Of a stretch of 64,000 bases of DNA, positions 26,904 through 35,334 are shown one piece after another. Source of the DNA: a virus. The notes under the pieces are model-generated. The model was given only the letters and a program-made list of their open reading frames with translations. It had not been told where the DNA came from and ran no database searches. The stretch spans positions 64,866 to 128,865 of the IMG/VR virus record IMGVR_UViG_3300027792_000307. One strand, written 5' to 3'. How positions within the stretch are numbered: position 1 is the stretch's first letter; the number at the start of each line of letters is the position of its first letter. The translations under genes and the position numbers were made by a program.

Positions 26904-27793
26904 AGATATTATTTTATTCATCACAAGAAAATCAACGATTTCTAGCTTTCGGTGATATAGTTACATTAATACAATCTTGTTATTTTAAAGGAAGAGAATT
27001 GGGTTATAATGAGGTATATCTTCAATGGTTCGAAAAAAACTCCTTTTCTTGGAATGATGACGGAACAAATAAGGGAAATTTAAATATACCTGGGGAATTA
27101 ATATTACCAATAAAATTGATAGATGATATTAATATAGATTGTGATTTAAAGATAGATTTGAGTAAACCAAATATACTCTTTTATGGGAGCCCACCAATAA
27201 TACATAAAGATATCAAACCCACACAAATATGTCTATCTTATTTAAATAAGTATTACGTTGATAGAAAGGAACGACCTGTATTTAATATCCAAAAAACAGG
27301 AAAGTTTGGGGATTATATCTTAATACATTTCAGGTATTCTTCTAATGAAAGACAATTAAATAGAAACTTAGATATTAGTTATTATAAAAATTTAGTTATG
27401 AAAATTAGGGAATTATACCCGTCAATTAAGATATGGAAATTTGGGGAAAGAAGCCCTATAGATAATTTATTTGATAGAAAATTTCAATATTTTTATGAGA
27501 ATTTAGATAATCTATTTGAATTAACAAATGAATCCAAAATATATATATCGTCCGAATGTGGTGCTCTGCAATTAGGACATATGTTTAACATTCCTATGAT
27601 AACATTACTATCATCAAAGCATAAATTACAGGGGACTACAAAAGAAGGATGGGATAATTGGAGATTAGCCTTGCCTTGGATTATTGGAGAAACAGATAGA
27701 GATTATTCTTATACAGATAAACAATTATTATTAATGGAAAATAATTACGATGAATTTGATTTAATACAACCATTTATGGAGAAACATATATGA
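26900..27793 (+). CDS. GT-B-like glycosyltransferase, paralogue 3 of 3
   Basis: The 297-residue product shares AFGDIVTLIQSCYFKGREL near its start, IHFRYSSNERQLNRN in the middle and SSECGALQLGHMFNIP late with paralogues 1 and 2. The conserved GD-x-h/RxN/S-x-G pattern fits a sugar-binding GT-B fold. It overlaps the epimerase upstream and a small zinc-ribbon gene downstream through ATGA junctions. Confidence 0.55.
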   Translation: MKILFYSSQENQRFLAFGDIVTLIQSCYFKGRELGYNEVYLQWFEKNSFSWNDDGTNKGNLNIPGELILPIKLIDDINIDCDLKIDLSKPNILFYGSPPIIHKDIKPTQICLSYLNKYYVDRKERPVFNIQKTGKFGDYILIHFRYSSNERQLNRNLDISYYKNLVMKIRELYPSIKIWKFGERSPIDNLFDRKFQYFYENLDNLFELTNESKIYISSECGALQLGHMFNIPMITLLSSKHKLQGTTKEGWDNWRLALPWIIGETDRDYSYTDKQLLLMENNYDEFDLIQPFMEKHI

Positions 27794-27909
27794 TAAGATT
27801 TTATTGTGAAGACTGTAAAATATATTATAGGAACGACTCAGAAGGCCTAATAGAATGTCCTATATGTAAAGGAAGAAATATAAAAATTCAGAAGCTAGGT
27901 ATAAAATGA
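27790..27909 (+). CDS. Small zinc-ribbon protein (39 aa)
   Basis: This 39-residue frame is exactly bounded by ATGA overlaps on both sides. It has two CxxC pairs: YCEDCKIYY near 5-10 and ECPICKGRN near 25-32, which would bind one zinc ion in a rubredoxin-like ribbon. No further domain exists. It could be a small adaptor; function unknown. Confidence 0.65.
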   Translation: MIRFYCEDCKIYYRNDSEGLIECPICKGRNIKIQKLGIK

Positions 27910-28892
27910 AAATAAGTGTAATATTACCAACATATAGAAAAAATAATAGACAAGAATTGGATAATCTAAATAAAATTTATTGTGAATCTAAATCGAGCCA
28001 TACAGATTTACCAATGGAATTTAGAAATCTTGCGGTAGATGATTTGCACGATGTAGACCATATATTATCCCCAACATTAAGTTCATTATCATACCAAAAA
28101 TTTACTGATTTTGAACTTATCCTATGTCATAAACATCCAGAAGATATCAAAGATTTAGTTAAAGATTTTAGTGATTTTATTGATATCAAAATAGTAAAAG
28201 AGAAACTCTCAATATGGCACTCTTTGGGGGATTATGCTACAGTTAATAATAATAGAAATACAGGTATAATTTATTCTAGAGGCGAGCTTCTATTTTTCCT
28301 TGACGATATGACTATATTCAATAAGAATCTTTTACAAACTATATGGAATAACTATATGGAGGGTTTTTATACAACATGTAAAGTAGTTAAAAGGATTAAA
28401 CTACAAGATAATAAGATAGTTGGTAATAGCAAAATGAAGAATATTTCTGAAGGAGATGTAATACCTAATACTATGACGTGGTCTTATGGTATGTCCGTAT
28501 CATCAAAGGAGTGTTTTAAGATAAATGGATTCGATGAAATATGGGATGGTTCTTTTGGTGGAACAGATATGGACTTTGGTAGAAGATTGAACAGAATTAC
28601 TAAATATAAAAGGAAGGCTGGCCCAATAATATACGAATTTGCTCATTATACAGAGCAGGATAAGAGAAAGAAGATTAGAGATGACGAGGCAATCAGACAA
28701 TTATGTAAACAGTCACCAATACCACAAATAGTTAGAGCTAACTCATGGAAACCAACAGAAGAAGAACAACGAGAATATGTAAATTGGCATTTAAAGAATA
28801 TTGGTGAATTGGATCTTAATTGGAATCAATTTACAAATGTACCATTTATAAATCTTAAGGAATTAAATGATAACGAGAGAAGAAGTAATTAA
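27906..28892 (+). CDS. Glycosyltransferase family 2 (GT-A)
   Basis: The 328-residue protein starts with the GT2 opening KISVILPTYRKNNR and has the catalytic-metal motif LFFLDDMTIF (Asp133/Asp134) and a later GFDEIWDGSFGGTDMDFGRR, matching the ED-type acceptor region. No membrane helix is present, so it works in the cytoplasm. Donor and acceptor unknown. Its 3' end overlaps the FkbM gene by 26 bases. Confidence 0.83.
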   Translation: MKISVILPTYRKNNRQELDNLNKIYCESKSSHTDLPMEFRNLAVDDLHDVDHILSPTLSSLSYQKFTDFELILCHKHPEDIKDLVKDFSDFIDIKIVKEKLSIWHSLGDYATVNNNRNTGIIYSRGELLFFLDDMTIFNKNLLQTIWNNYMEGFYTTCKVVKRIKLQDNKIVGNSKMKNISEGDVIPNTMTWSYGMSVSSKECFKINGFDEIWDGSFGGTDMDFGRRLNRITKYKRKAGPIIYEFAHYTEQDKRKKIRDDEAIRQLCKQSPIPQIVRANSWKPTEEEQREYVNWHLKNIGELDLNWNQFTNVPFINLKELNDNERRSN

Positions 28893-29511
28893 TTCTGTTA
28901 CTTGGACTAATCTTTCCAAGCATTTCAATGAACTTGATAAAAGTATAGATGTAAATCCTGGAGACCATGTAATTGATTGTGGAGCACACTTCGGAGATAT
29001 AACACTTTACTTGATGCTTAGAGCAGGAGAATTAGGAAAAGTCTATGGCATAGAAGCAGATTCGTACAATTATTCTATTCTAAAAAATTGGGTTGATAAT
29101 TTGAACATAGGTAAATATATAACTCCAATAAACTTAGCTATATCAAATAAAAAGGGAACAATAAGATTATATAAATCTGATACACACACAACAAGACACT
29201 CTATTTTCAAAAATCTAATGGAAGATAGGAATAATTATGAGGAAGTAAAATCGGATACTTTAGATAATATAGTAGAAAGATATAGAATTAAAAAACTTGA
29301 TTTTATCTATATGAATATGGAGGGAGCAGAATATTTAGCGTTTGAAGGTATGACAAATATATTAGATAAATTTAAACCAAGATTCTGCATAGCTGAACAT
29401 AAAAATGAAATATTTAAAGAAAAAATACCAGAAATACTAAAAAATTATGGTTATAAAACAAAAATAATTAATGATAAGGTAAAGGATAGGATAGTAATTG
29501 CAGAAATATAA
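28867..29511 (+). CDS. FkbM-family methyltransferase
   Basis: The 214-residue protein has HVIDCGAHFGDITLYL (34-49), VYGIEADSYNYSIL and FIYMNMEGAEYLAFEG, the last being the FkbM signature in which the usual DVEG is NMEG. FkbM proteins O-methylate sugars or natural products. It is the third FkbM-like gene in the operon and follows a GT2 gene. Confidence 0.8.
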   Translation: MITREEVINSVTWTNLSKHFNELDKSIDVNPGDHVIDCGAHFGDITLYLMLRAGELGKVYGIEADSYNYSILKNWVDNLNIGKYITPINLAISNKKGTIRLYKSDTHTTRHSIFKNLMEDRNNYEEVKSDTLDNIVERYRIKKLDFIYMNMEGAEYLAFEGMTNILDKFKPRFCIAEHKNEIFKEKIPEILKNYGYKTKIINDKVKDRIVIAEI

Positions 29512-30781
29512 AGTATTAATAGTAATGGACGATATAAATTATGAATATTTGGGGATAATGTACATATCCAAAATACTAAAAAATGCTGGAAATATAATTA
29601 AGTTGCATCTATTAAAAGATCCAATAGAGAATATATTAGAATTCAAACCAGATTTTGTGTTATATAGCTTAATTACAGGAGATCATCAAAAGTTTATAGA
29701 ATTTAATAAAAAATTGAAGGAATTAATAAATTTCACATCTATATTTGGTGGACCACATCCTACATATTTTACAGATATGATAAATATAAAGGGGGTCGAT
29801 TATATATTACGTGGAGAAGGAGAATTATCTATTCTTGATATATTAAAGAAGCCAAAAGAACGGATTATAATAGGAAAATTACCAGAAAATTTGGATGATA
29901 TTCCCTTCCCAGATAGAGATTTGTTATATCATATAACAAAACATAAGAATAATCCTATAAGACATTTTATATCCTCTAGAGGATGTCCTTATAACTGTTC
30001 TTATTGTTATAATAGCATATGGAGAAAAATATATAAAAATAAAAAGACAGTTAGATATAGAAGTCCAGAGAATGTTATAAAAGAGATATTAGAGGTTATA
30101 TCAAAATATTATACAAAATTAATATATTTCCAAGACGATTGCTTTGATGCAAATAAGGAATGGCTATATAAGTTCTTAGATTTATATAAAAAGAATTTAA
30201 ATTTACCATTTCACTGTATTATTAGATTAGATATATTGGATGATAAAACGGCCAAAAAGTTATCTGAAGCCGGTTGTATAAGTGTTAGATGTGCCGCTGA
30301 AAGTGGTAATGATTATCTTAGAAATAAAATACTACATAGAAATATGTCTAAAGAGAGTATATACACAGGAACAAAATTACTTAAAAAATATAAAATAGGA
30401 TTTGTGCTACAAAATATGATAGGATTGCCTGAGAGTAATTTAAAAAGAGATATGGAAACCTTATTTGTTAATATTAAATGTAGACCAACTCTTGGATGGT
30501 GTAGTATATTCCAACCTTATCCTATGACAGAAATAGGAAAGAGTTTTATTTTGGATGTAGATACATTTAAACCTAGTTTCTACGAGGAAAGCATAATTGA
30601 TATACCTCATAAAAAAGAGGTTAAAAAATTACAGAAAATATTCGGTACTATAACAAAGTATCCATTTCTCTATATATTTACCCCAATCCTTATTAAGCTA
30701 CCTTTAGATAAGATATATAAAAAACTGTGGATATATAACAATAATAGAGCCGATAAGATATTATATGGGGGTATTATATGA
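29498..30781 (+). CDS. B12-binding-domain radical SAM protein
   Basis: The TTG start overlaps the FkbM gene, with GGATAGG upstream. The 427-residue product has an N-terminal Rossmann domain of B12-binding type (1-130; FGGPHPTYF, YILRGEGEL) and a radical SAM core with Cys163/167/170 (CPYNCSYC), then IRLDIL and CAAESGNDYLR. The canonical DxHxxG cobalamin-ligand motif is not visible (the region reads NYEYLGIMY), so a base-off cobalamin may not bind through histidine. Members methylate unactivated carbon or phosphorus or build modified sugars. Confidence 0.82.
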   Translation: MQKYKVLIVMDDINYEYLGIMYISKILKNAGNIIKLHLLKDPIENILEFKPDFVLYSLITGDHQKFIEFNKKLKELINFTSIFGGPHPTYFTDMINIKGVDYILRGEGELSILDILKKPKERIIIGKLPENLDDIPFPDRDLLYHITKHKNNPIRHFISSRGCPYNCSYCYNSIWRKIYKNKKTVRYRSPENVIKEILEVISKYYTKLIYFQDDCFDANKEWLYKFLDLYKKNLNLPFHCIIRLDILDDKTAKKLSEAGCISVRCAAESGNDYLRNKILHRNMSKESIYTGTKLLKKYKIGFVLQNMIGLPESNLKRDMETLFVNIKCRPTLGWCSIFQPYPMTEIGKSFILDVDTFKPSFYEESIIDIPHKKEVKKLQKIFGTITKYPFLYIFTPILIKLPLDKIYKKLWIYNNNRADKILYGGII

Positions 30782-31680
30782 ATATAGGATATTGTTTACA
30801 AGGCTATCCAGTTAAAAGTCAAACCTGGATTCCTCTAGAAATAGAAGAATTAGAAAAAAGGGGTCATAAAGTTAATGTTATTGATATAGAGAAACCTTTA
30901 AATCAAAAAGAAATTAAGGAATGTGAGTTTATAATTTGTCACTTTGCTTTCCAAGGTTTATATGCAAGTAGATGGGGGATACCTTATGGGGTAATCCCAC
31001 ACGCCTACGATATATTTAAAGATAATGGAACCACTCTTAAAAAAGTATCGGAATATAAAAATTGTAAGTTTATAGGATGTGTTTCAGAATTTCATAAAGA
31101 AAAGTATATAGAATGGGGGATTAATAAACCACTAAAATATACGTTTGTTTGCTGTAATGTGGATACATTATATAAAAAGAAAGAAAATCTTGGTGAAAAA
31201 ATTATTACAGGTGGTAGAGACAAAGAAAAGAAGGGATTTAAATATGCCGCAGAGGGTTTCCCAACAATCCATATGTTTGGTAGCGAATCTTTAAACTCTT
31301 ATAAATCAATATCAAATAGAATAACCTGTTATAATTGGCCATCTATTAAAAAATTAAGGAATTTATTAGATGAATCTTGGTTATTTGTTGCCCCATTTGT
31401 TATAGCGTCAAATGGTGATATGGATAGTCCATTATGTACAACAGTGAAGGAAGCTCTATTAATGGAATTACAGGTTCTGACAACAGATATTTGGGGTAAT
31501 AAAGAGTTTAAATATGTACATTATACTACAAAGGAAGATATAGCTAAAGGATACAATGGAGAAGTTTACAAGCAGATTATTAAAGAAAGGAATACCAGTG
31601 GAAGACAATATGTTATTGATACATTCTCACCAAAAGTATGTATAAATAAATATCTTTCTGCGATTGAAAGTGTACTATAA
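30778..31680 (+). CDS. Glycosyltransferase family 4-like (GT-B)
   Basis: The 300-residue product is a paralogue of the gene at 5529 with the same reduced N-terminal domain: IPLEIEELEKRGH near the start, YIEWGINKP, ITGGRDKEKKGFKYA, and GDMDSPLCTTVKEALLMELQV near the end. It keeps the GT4-like donor site with a glutamate near the end. The two copies sit near opposite ends of the operon. No transmembrane segment, sugar unknown. Confidence 0.8.
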   Translation: MNIGYCLQGYPVKSQTWIPLEIEELEKRGHKVNVIDIEKPLNQKEIKECEFIICHFAFQGLYASRWGIPYGVIPHAYDIFKDNGTTLKKVSEYKNCKFIGCVSEFHKEKYIEWGINKPLKYTFVCCNVDTLYKKKENLGEKIITGGRDKEKKGFKYAAEGFPTIHMFGSESLNSYKSISNRITCYNWPSIKKLRNLLDESWLFVAPFVIASNGDMDSPLCTTVKEALLMELQVLTTDIWGNKEFKYVHYTTKEDIAKGYNGEVYKQIIKERNTSGRQYVIDTFSPKVCINKYLSAIESVL

Positions 31681-31912
31681 ATACCGTGTATTGTGGTGTT
31701 GGTCTTCAACAGATTACCCAGAATTAACAGAAGAAAAAATACAGAATTATTTTAAATATTCTGAAGATTTTCCTAAATATGGATTATATGAAGAATGGGT
31801 TGTTCTAAGTGAACACGAATTTGTGGAATATAGATTTAATCATTGGAATCACGATTACTTCATAAGAGTAATAGAAAAGGAGGAATATGAGAAGAAAAAA
31901 AATATTAAATGA
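31664..31912 (+). CDS. Hypothetical protein (82 aa)
   Basis: The frame starts at TTG 31664 or GTG 31670, both inside the 3' end of the glycosyltransferase gene; neither has a clear ribosome site. The product is rich in Trp, Tyr, Glu and Phe (for example FNHWNHDYFIRVIEKEEYE). I recognise no family. The 3' end overlaps the next small gene by 26 bases. Confidence 0.5.
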   Translation: MKVYYKYRVLWCWSSTDYPELTEEKIQNYFKYSEDFPKYGLYEEWVVLSEHEFVEYRFNHWNHDYFIRVIEKEEYEKKKNIK

Positions 31913-32021
31913 AGAATCTCACGGAATTGACGAGCACAATTATTATATAAAGAGAAAAAAACAATGTCCTAAATGTATTAAGGGATCGAAGATAGTTCAT
32001 GAATCGGAGTTAAAATGTTAG
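31887..32021 (+). CDS. Small Cys-containing protein (44 aa)
   Basis: A strong AAAAGGAGGA sits right before the ATG. The 44-residue product is basic (MRRKKILNEES) and carries CPKC near residues 27-30 and a final Cys, which could make part of a zinc site. It overlaps both neighbours, so it is likely translated in the operon. Function unknown. Confidence 0.55.
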   Translation: MRRKKILNEESHGIDEHNYYIKRKKQCPKCIKGSKIVHESELKC

Positions 32022-32236
32022 AAATAGAGCAAAAATATGAATTAGAAAAAAAGATACTTAAAACGCTGCGATTGCTGGAAATAACTACCCATCCATTAAA
32101 GAAAAAAAGGTTGGATAAGAAACTTCAAGGTTTATTTAAAAAACTACAGGAATTACAGACAAAAAAACAGGAATATATAAAAGTAGATTTAATAGAAGAA
32201 AATGTTATAAATAATGAGAAAAATAATGGAGAATGA
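32015..32236 (+). CDS. Small coiled-coil-like protein (73 aa)
   Basis: The 73-residue product is almost all charged helix, with heptad-like leucine spacing in KKILKTLRLLEITTHPLKK and KLQGLFKKLQELQTKK. GGAG precedes the ATG by about 6 bases. No family recognised; a small helical adaptor or regulator is possible. It overlaps the HNH gene by 23 bases. Confidence 0.5.
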   Translation: MLEIEQKYELEKKILKTLRLLEITTHPLKKKRLDKKLQGLFKKLQELQTKKQEYIKVDLIEENVINNEKNNGE

Positions 32237-32738
32237 AGAAATAATAAAAAATATAAAAAAATTATCAAAAGAACCATTCTACGATATTAAATCAATGTCA
32301 ATAGAATTAGGTATAAGTAGAAAATTTATAAAAGAAGTTTGTAAAAATAATGATATATGTATACCACAAAATAGATCTGAAATTCGTAAAAGAAGTAAAT
32401 ATCGACTACTTGTTAGTAGACATGATTATTTAGTAGAAAAAGGTCAAGTTATTTTCTTATTAAGTAATGGATATATGAAATGTAAAGATTGCGGAGAGAT
32501 TAATTTTGATTTACTAACTATAGATCATAAAAATGGTGGGGGATCAAGAATAAAGAAGAATACGGGATTAAGTGCAATCATGACTGTAATGATAGAATTA
32601 AATAAAGGAATATTGGATATAGATAACTATGATATAATTTGTCATAATTGTCAACATCTAAGAGCATTAAATAATTGTTATAAATCAAGAACTTGGAATT
32701 ACGAGGAATTTAAGGATTGGAATGGAGAAAAATTTTAA
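32214..32738 (+). CDS. HNH-family endonuclease with N-terminal HTH-like region
   Basis: The 174-residue protein has a possible helix-turn-helix region at 24-46 (SMSIELGISRKFIKEV), then an HNH-type zinc finger: Cys90/Cys93 (CKDC), LLTIDHKNGGG with Asp104/His105/Asn107 and Cys143/Cys146 (CHNC). This matches phage free-standing HNH enzymes that act as homing nucleases or in packaging. It is the last gene of the plus-strand block, at the convergence point, a typical site for a mobile HNH gene. An ATG at 32226 is an alternative start. Confidence 0.8.
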   Translation: MRKIMENEEIIKNIKKLSKEPFYDIKSMSIELGISRKFIKEVCKNNDICIPQNRSEIRKRSKYRLLVSRHDYLVEKGQVIFLLSNGYMKCKDCGEINFDLLTIDHKNGGGSRIKKNTGLSAIMTVMIELNKGILDIDNYDIICHNCQHLRALNNCYKSRTWNYEEFKDWNGEKF

Positions 32739-32910
32739 TTTAATGAAAAGACCGCACCAAAGTAGCCAAAATTAAAAATATGCTCTCCAGTGCCCTATAT
32801 TAGCAACATTTTAGAGAAATATAGCAAGTATTAGATACATTTTTTCAATGTTTAAATTTTATGTAGTTTATGTAGACTTTTTAGGAAAATGGATACTTTT
32901 ATGGCATTTT
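32739..32910. other. Non-coding gap between convergent gene blocks
   Basis: This stretch separates the last plus-strand gene from the minus-strand block. It is strongly AT-rich. The only structure I see is a pair of 9-base arms, TTTATGTAG at 32867-32875 and CTACATAAA at 32911-32919, separated by 35 bases, which is too long a loop for a convincing intrinsic terminator. Because two operons end here, a bidirectional transcription stop is expected but not demonstrated. Confidence 0.5.
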
Positions 32911-33000
32911 CTACATAAAGTTATTCCATAAAGATAATAATAATTCTGGTTCTATTTCGTATATTGTAATAAATTTTCCATTAATTTTGTTTCTTTCCAT
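32911..33000 (-). CDS. Small ORF (29 aa), possible last gene of the tail block
   Basis: On the minus strand an ATG at 33000 lies one base after the stop of the small tail paralogue, and 29 codons follow to TAG. The peptide reads MERNKINGKFITIYEIEP and continues to WNNFM. Coupling to the upstream stop is the only support; no homology. It could also be a truncated remnant of a longer gene. Confidence 0.35.
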   Translation of the reverse strand: MERNKINGKFITIYEIEPELLLSLWNNFM

Positions 33001-33001
33001 A

Positions 33002-33613
33002 TTATAAATAACTACTAGAAGACACGTAACCTTCTATCTTACATTCTATCCACTGAGAATTCCTTATAGGGTGAAGCGTCAACGTTTTCGGGTAGATTAT
33101 CTGATTCCTTCTCATTCTTTTTAATGTACTATCATTCATGCGTTGAGAAGAGGGGGTTGGGTACAATCTTAAAGTATTGTAACCTTGCCACGAGGAATCT
33201 ACAAAGTGAGGTTTCCCTAGTATTTTATATAGTTCTCTAACAGCACCTGGTCTTATATTTTCCATTAAAGTGTCTACATCTTCTTTATATAGCCAGGTTT
33301 CTACTATAACTGAATAATCCTGAACATCCCAGCGAGAACATCTACAGTCGATATATTCTGTATCTAAACCCTGTCCATAGAATATAGCTAGGTCATTAAT
33401 CCATATAGGAGGGCCTATAGGTTCTATTTCTATAACTAGATTCCCAAAGCAAATACCTAAATTTGGGGACATTCCTTCTCCACCCTCTCCTAAAAAGGAT
33501 ATTGGGAATGAAAGTGGAAACTTATCTAATTCCCCACCTACACCACCTATACCATCAAAATAGTATGGAAAAGCAAAATGACTTGCTGCTGGGTGTTCCT
33601 GTCTTTCAGTCAT
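33002..33613 (-). CDS. Tail-associated protein, small paralogue family member 3
   Basis: The start at 33613 (ATG in ATGA overlap with the DUF2341 gene) is preferred to an upstream in-frame start at 33628. The 203-residue product has its own 80-residue Gly/Phe/Pro-rich N-terminus, then a module shared with the genes at 45128 and 45499: SRWDVQDYSVIVETWL, RPGAVRELYKILGKP, SSWQGYNTLRLYP and a C-terminal KIEGYVSS. Likely a small virion or baseplate component; function unknown. The first member follows the hub gene directly. Confidence 0.6.
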   Translation of the reverse strand: MTERQEHPAASHFAFPYYFDGIGGVGGELDKFPLSFPISFLGEGGEGMSPNLGICFGNLVIEIEPIGPPIWINDLAIFYGQGLDTEYIDCRCSRWDVQDYSVIVETWLYKEDVDTLMENIRPGAVRELYKILGKPHFVDSSWQGYNTLRLYPTPSSQRMNDSTLKRMRRNQIIYPKTLTLHPIRNSQWIECKIEGYVSSSSYL

Positions 33614-34797
33614 GCTCCAGCAACCCATCTCCAGGAAGTAACAGATCCAACTCTATGATAAATATTTGCTGATTTTTGTATGTATCCGATTGTCCAAGAA
33701 GTTGGATTAGATGAATTGGTTATAAATCCCTTTGAAACCCCATATTGACCAGATTTTAATGTCCAACTATTTGTTGACCCGATGAAGGTCCCATAAGTAG
33801 TCCATCCAACTTCTGGAGCGTAAGCTTCTTCCACTTCTATCGAATTATAAAATGGTTCCGTTGTTATTAATTTTCTAACAAAAACATCATCTACAAGAAC
33901 ATAGTCGCTTCCTGTTAAGGTAACACCATGAACATGGCTAGTTAAAGCACCATTTGAAGTAGTGCTATCACTTACAGTATCTTCAGAAATACCAGAATAG
34001 AACACTTCCATATCTGAACCTACTACACTTGCTTCGATGTTATACCAAGTATTCTCTGATACTGGTCCTTCATTGCCTCCGATATTTGACCAAGCTCCAG
34101 TGGCAAATTCAAAAAATCCACCATCACTTGCACTATTTTGAACTCTCCAACAATAACCTTGATTAAAAGTTAACCCATCTGTCCGCCAACCGAATTGATG
34201 TATCTTTCTTGCACCAGCACCAGCTAAATAAACTTTGTAATGTAATGCAAAATCTGTAAGATTTGTAATATCACTTGCATAACATCTAGTATCATAATAG
34301 GAATTTTTAGTTTGTGATGCATCTGGGTTATGTCGTAAACAACCACCATCTATGACAATACAATCTGTATTTTGATCATCTATTGTCCATTTAGATAAAT
34401 CTCCAGAAAAGTCATCAAAGAATAAGAATGTATTGTCTCCGTTAGAAGAATTCTTTGCTTCAGAATTTCCATAATATATATAAACATCTAAATTGGATTC
34501 TAAACTATCTGATACTTCAACCCATACAGTTGCTAATCTATTTGGAGCAGTTCCAGATACTTCTTCAACCCAAAAGTCTAATAAAGTTTCATGGTCATCT
34601 AATGTAAACCTTAAATCCCCACTATAGTTAGATCCGGAAGGAAACTTTTCGGAATGTCCACCCAAATCAAAATTCTCACCAGTAGCATCTACACTTTCTC
34701 CAACTAATAATTTAACCTGGTAATCTGTACCTGCACCAGTTTGGCCAGATATAGTAATTTTTCTTCTATAAGGCCAATTAGAATTATACCAACTCAT
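33610..34797 (-). CDS. DUF2341-type tail adhesin
   Basis: The 395-residue protein begins MSWYNSNWPYRRKITISG, matching the DUF2341 opening (W-x-YRKxITI), with VYIYYGNSEAKNS near 105-118. A jelly-roll/LamG-like middle follows, starting FFDDFSGDLSKW. The C-terminus is rich in Trp and Gly (GWTTYGTF, SWTLKSG, SWTIGYI, SWRWVAGA). DUF2341 domains in virion proteins probably bind sugars. It lies among fibre genes, so a host-recognition role is likely. Confidence 0.7.
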   Translation of the reverse strand: MSWYNSNWPYRRKITISGQTGAGTDYQVKLLVGESVDATGENFDLGGHSEKFPSGSNYSGDLRFTLDDHETLLDFWVEEVSGTAPNRLATVWVEVSDSLESNLDVYIYYGNSEAKNSSNGDNTFLFFDDFSGDLSKWTIDDQNTDCIVIDGGCLRHNPDASQTKNSYYDTRCYASDITNLTDFALHYKVYLAGAGARKIHQFGWRTDGLTFNQGYCWRVQNSASDGGFFEFATGAWSNIGGNEGPVSENTWYNIEASVVGSDMEVFYSGISEDTVSDSTTSNGALTSHVHGVTLTGSDYVLVDDVFVRKLITTEPFYNSIEVEEAYAPEVGWTTYGTFIGSTNSWTLKSGQYGVSKGFITNSSNPTSWTIGYIQKSANIYHRVGSVTSWRWVAGA

Positions 34798-34809
34798 ATT
34801 AACCCTTAA

Positions 34810-35310
34810 TCATGGCTTAGAGTATGTAATTTGGTTCCATTGATAAGAAGAGCCATTATAAACACTTATCCATACCCAAGTACCATTAGCATTACCAGAA
34901 GTACATATAATTTTGAAAGGTTTTGTGGAGGCAGCTCCAGCAGCAGTTAAAGATAGATATAAAGGTGTTCTCCATTGTCCAGAAATTGATGCAGATGAAA
35001 CATAATTCCACCTAGCAGAACTTTGTCTATATCTACTAATTGCTGTTGAGGAACCTGGGAATCTAGACTTAACATTAGAACTATTAGCATACCAAGTCTT
35101 GTTACTAGACCATGTCCATAATTTATGTAGACTACCTGAAGTGGCATTTAATATAGTTCTATTTAAATTTGAACTGCCAGCAAAAAGAGATTTAGCGTTT
35201 GAAGAGAAACTAATGGCATTTCCAGATACATTTAGTAAGCACTGTGCAAATTCGTTCCATTCATCGTGCGTTATCTCATCTTCTGCAGTTTGGGATGGTT
35301 TCCAGGTCAT
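34810..35310 (-). CDS. Short tail fibre-like protein (mini-fibre)
   Basis: The 166-residue protein is a miniature of the giant fibre at 40430: the same N-terminal pattern (MTWKPSQTAEDEITHDEWN versus MTWYASQ...YSEWN), the same Ser/Asn-rich segments (SGSLHKLWTWSSNKTWYANS), and the same C-terminus (ISGQWRTPLY, then TWVWISVYN and YQWNQI). It probably forms a trimeric fibre tip or shares an attachment domain. It looks like a duplication and contraction of the large gene. Confidence 0.68.
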   Translation of the reverse strand: MTWKPSQTAEDEITHDEWNEFAQCLLNVSGNAISFSSNAKSLFAGSSNLNRTILNATSGSLHKLWTWSSNKTWYANSSNVKSRFPGSSTAISRYRQSSARWNYVSSASISGQWRTPLYLSLTAAGAASTKPFKIICTSGNANGTWVWISVYNGSSYQWNQITYSKP

Positions 35311-35334
35311 ATTTTTTTATTCCTCATAAAGACA

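Noticed and set aside
1-32738. DNA hypermodification operon
   Set aside because: No base hydroxylase, thymidylate-synthase-like or DNA glucosyltransferase-type gene seen; enzymes instead belong to nucleotide-sugar pathways.
32867-32919. Inverted repeat TTTATGTAG/CTACATAAA as a terminator
   Set aside because: Loop of 35 bases and weak AT-rich stem; no U run next to it.
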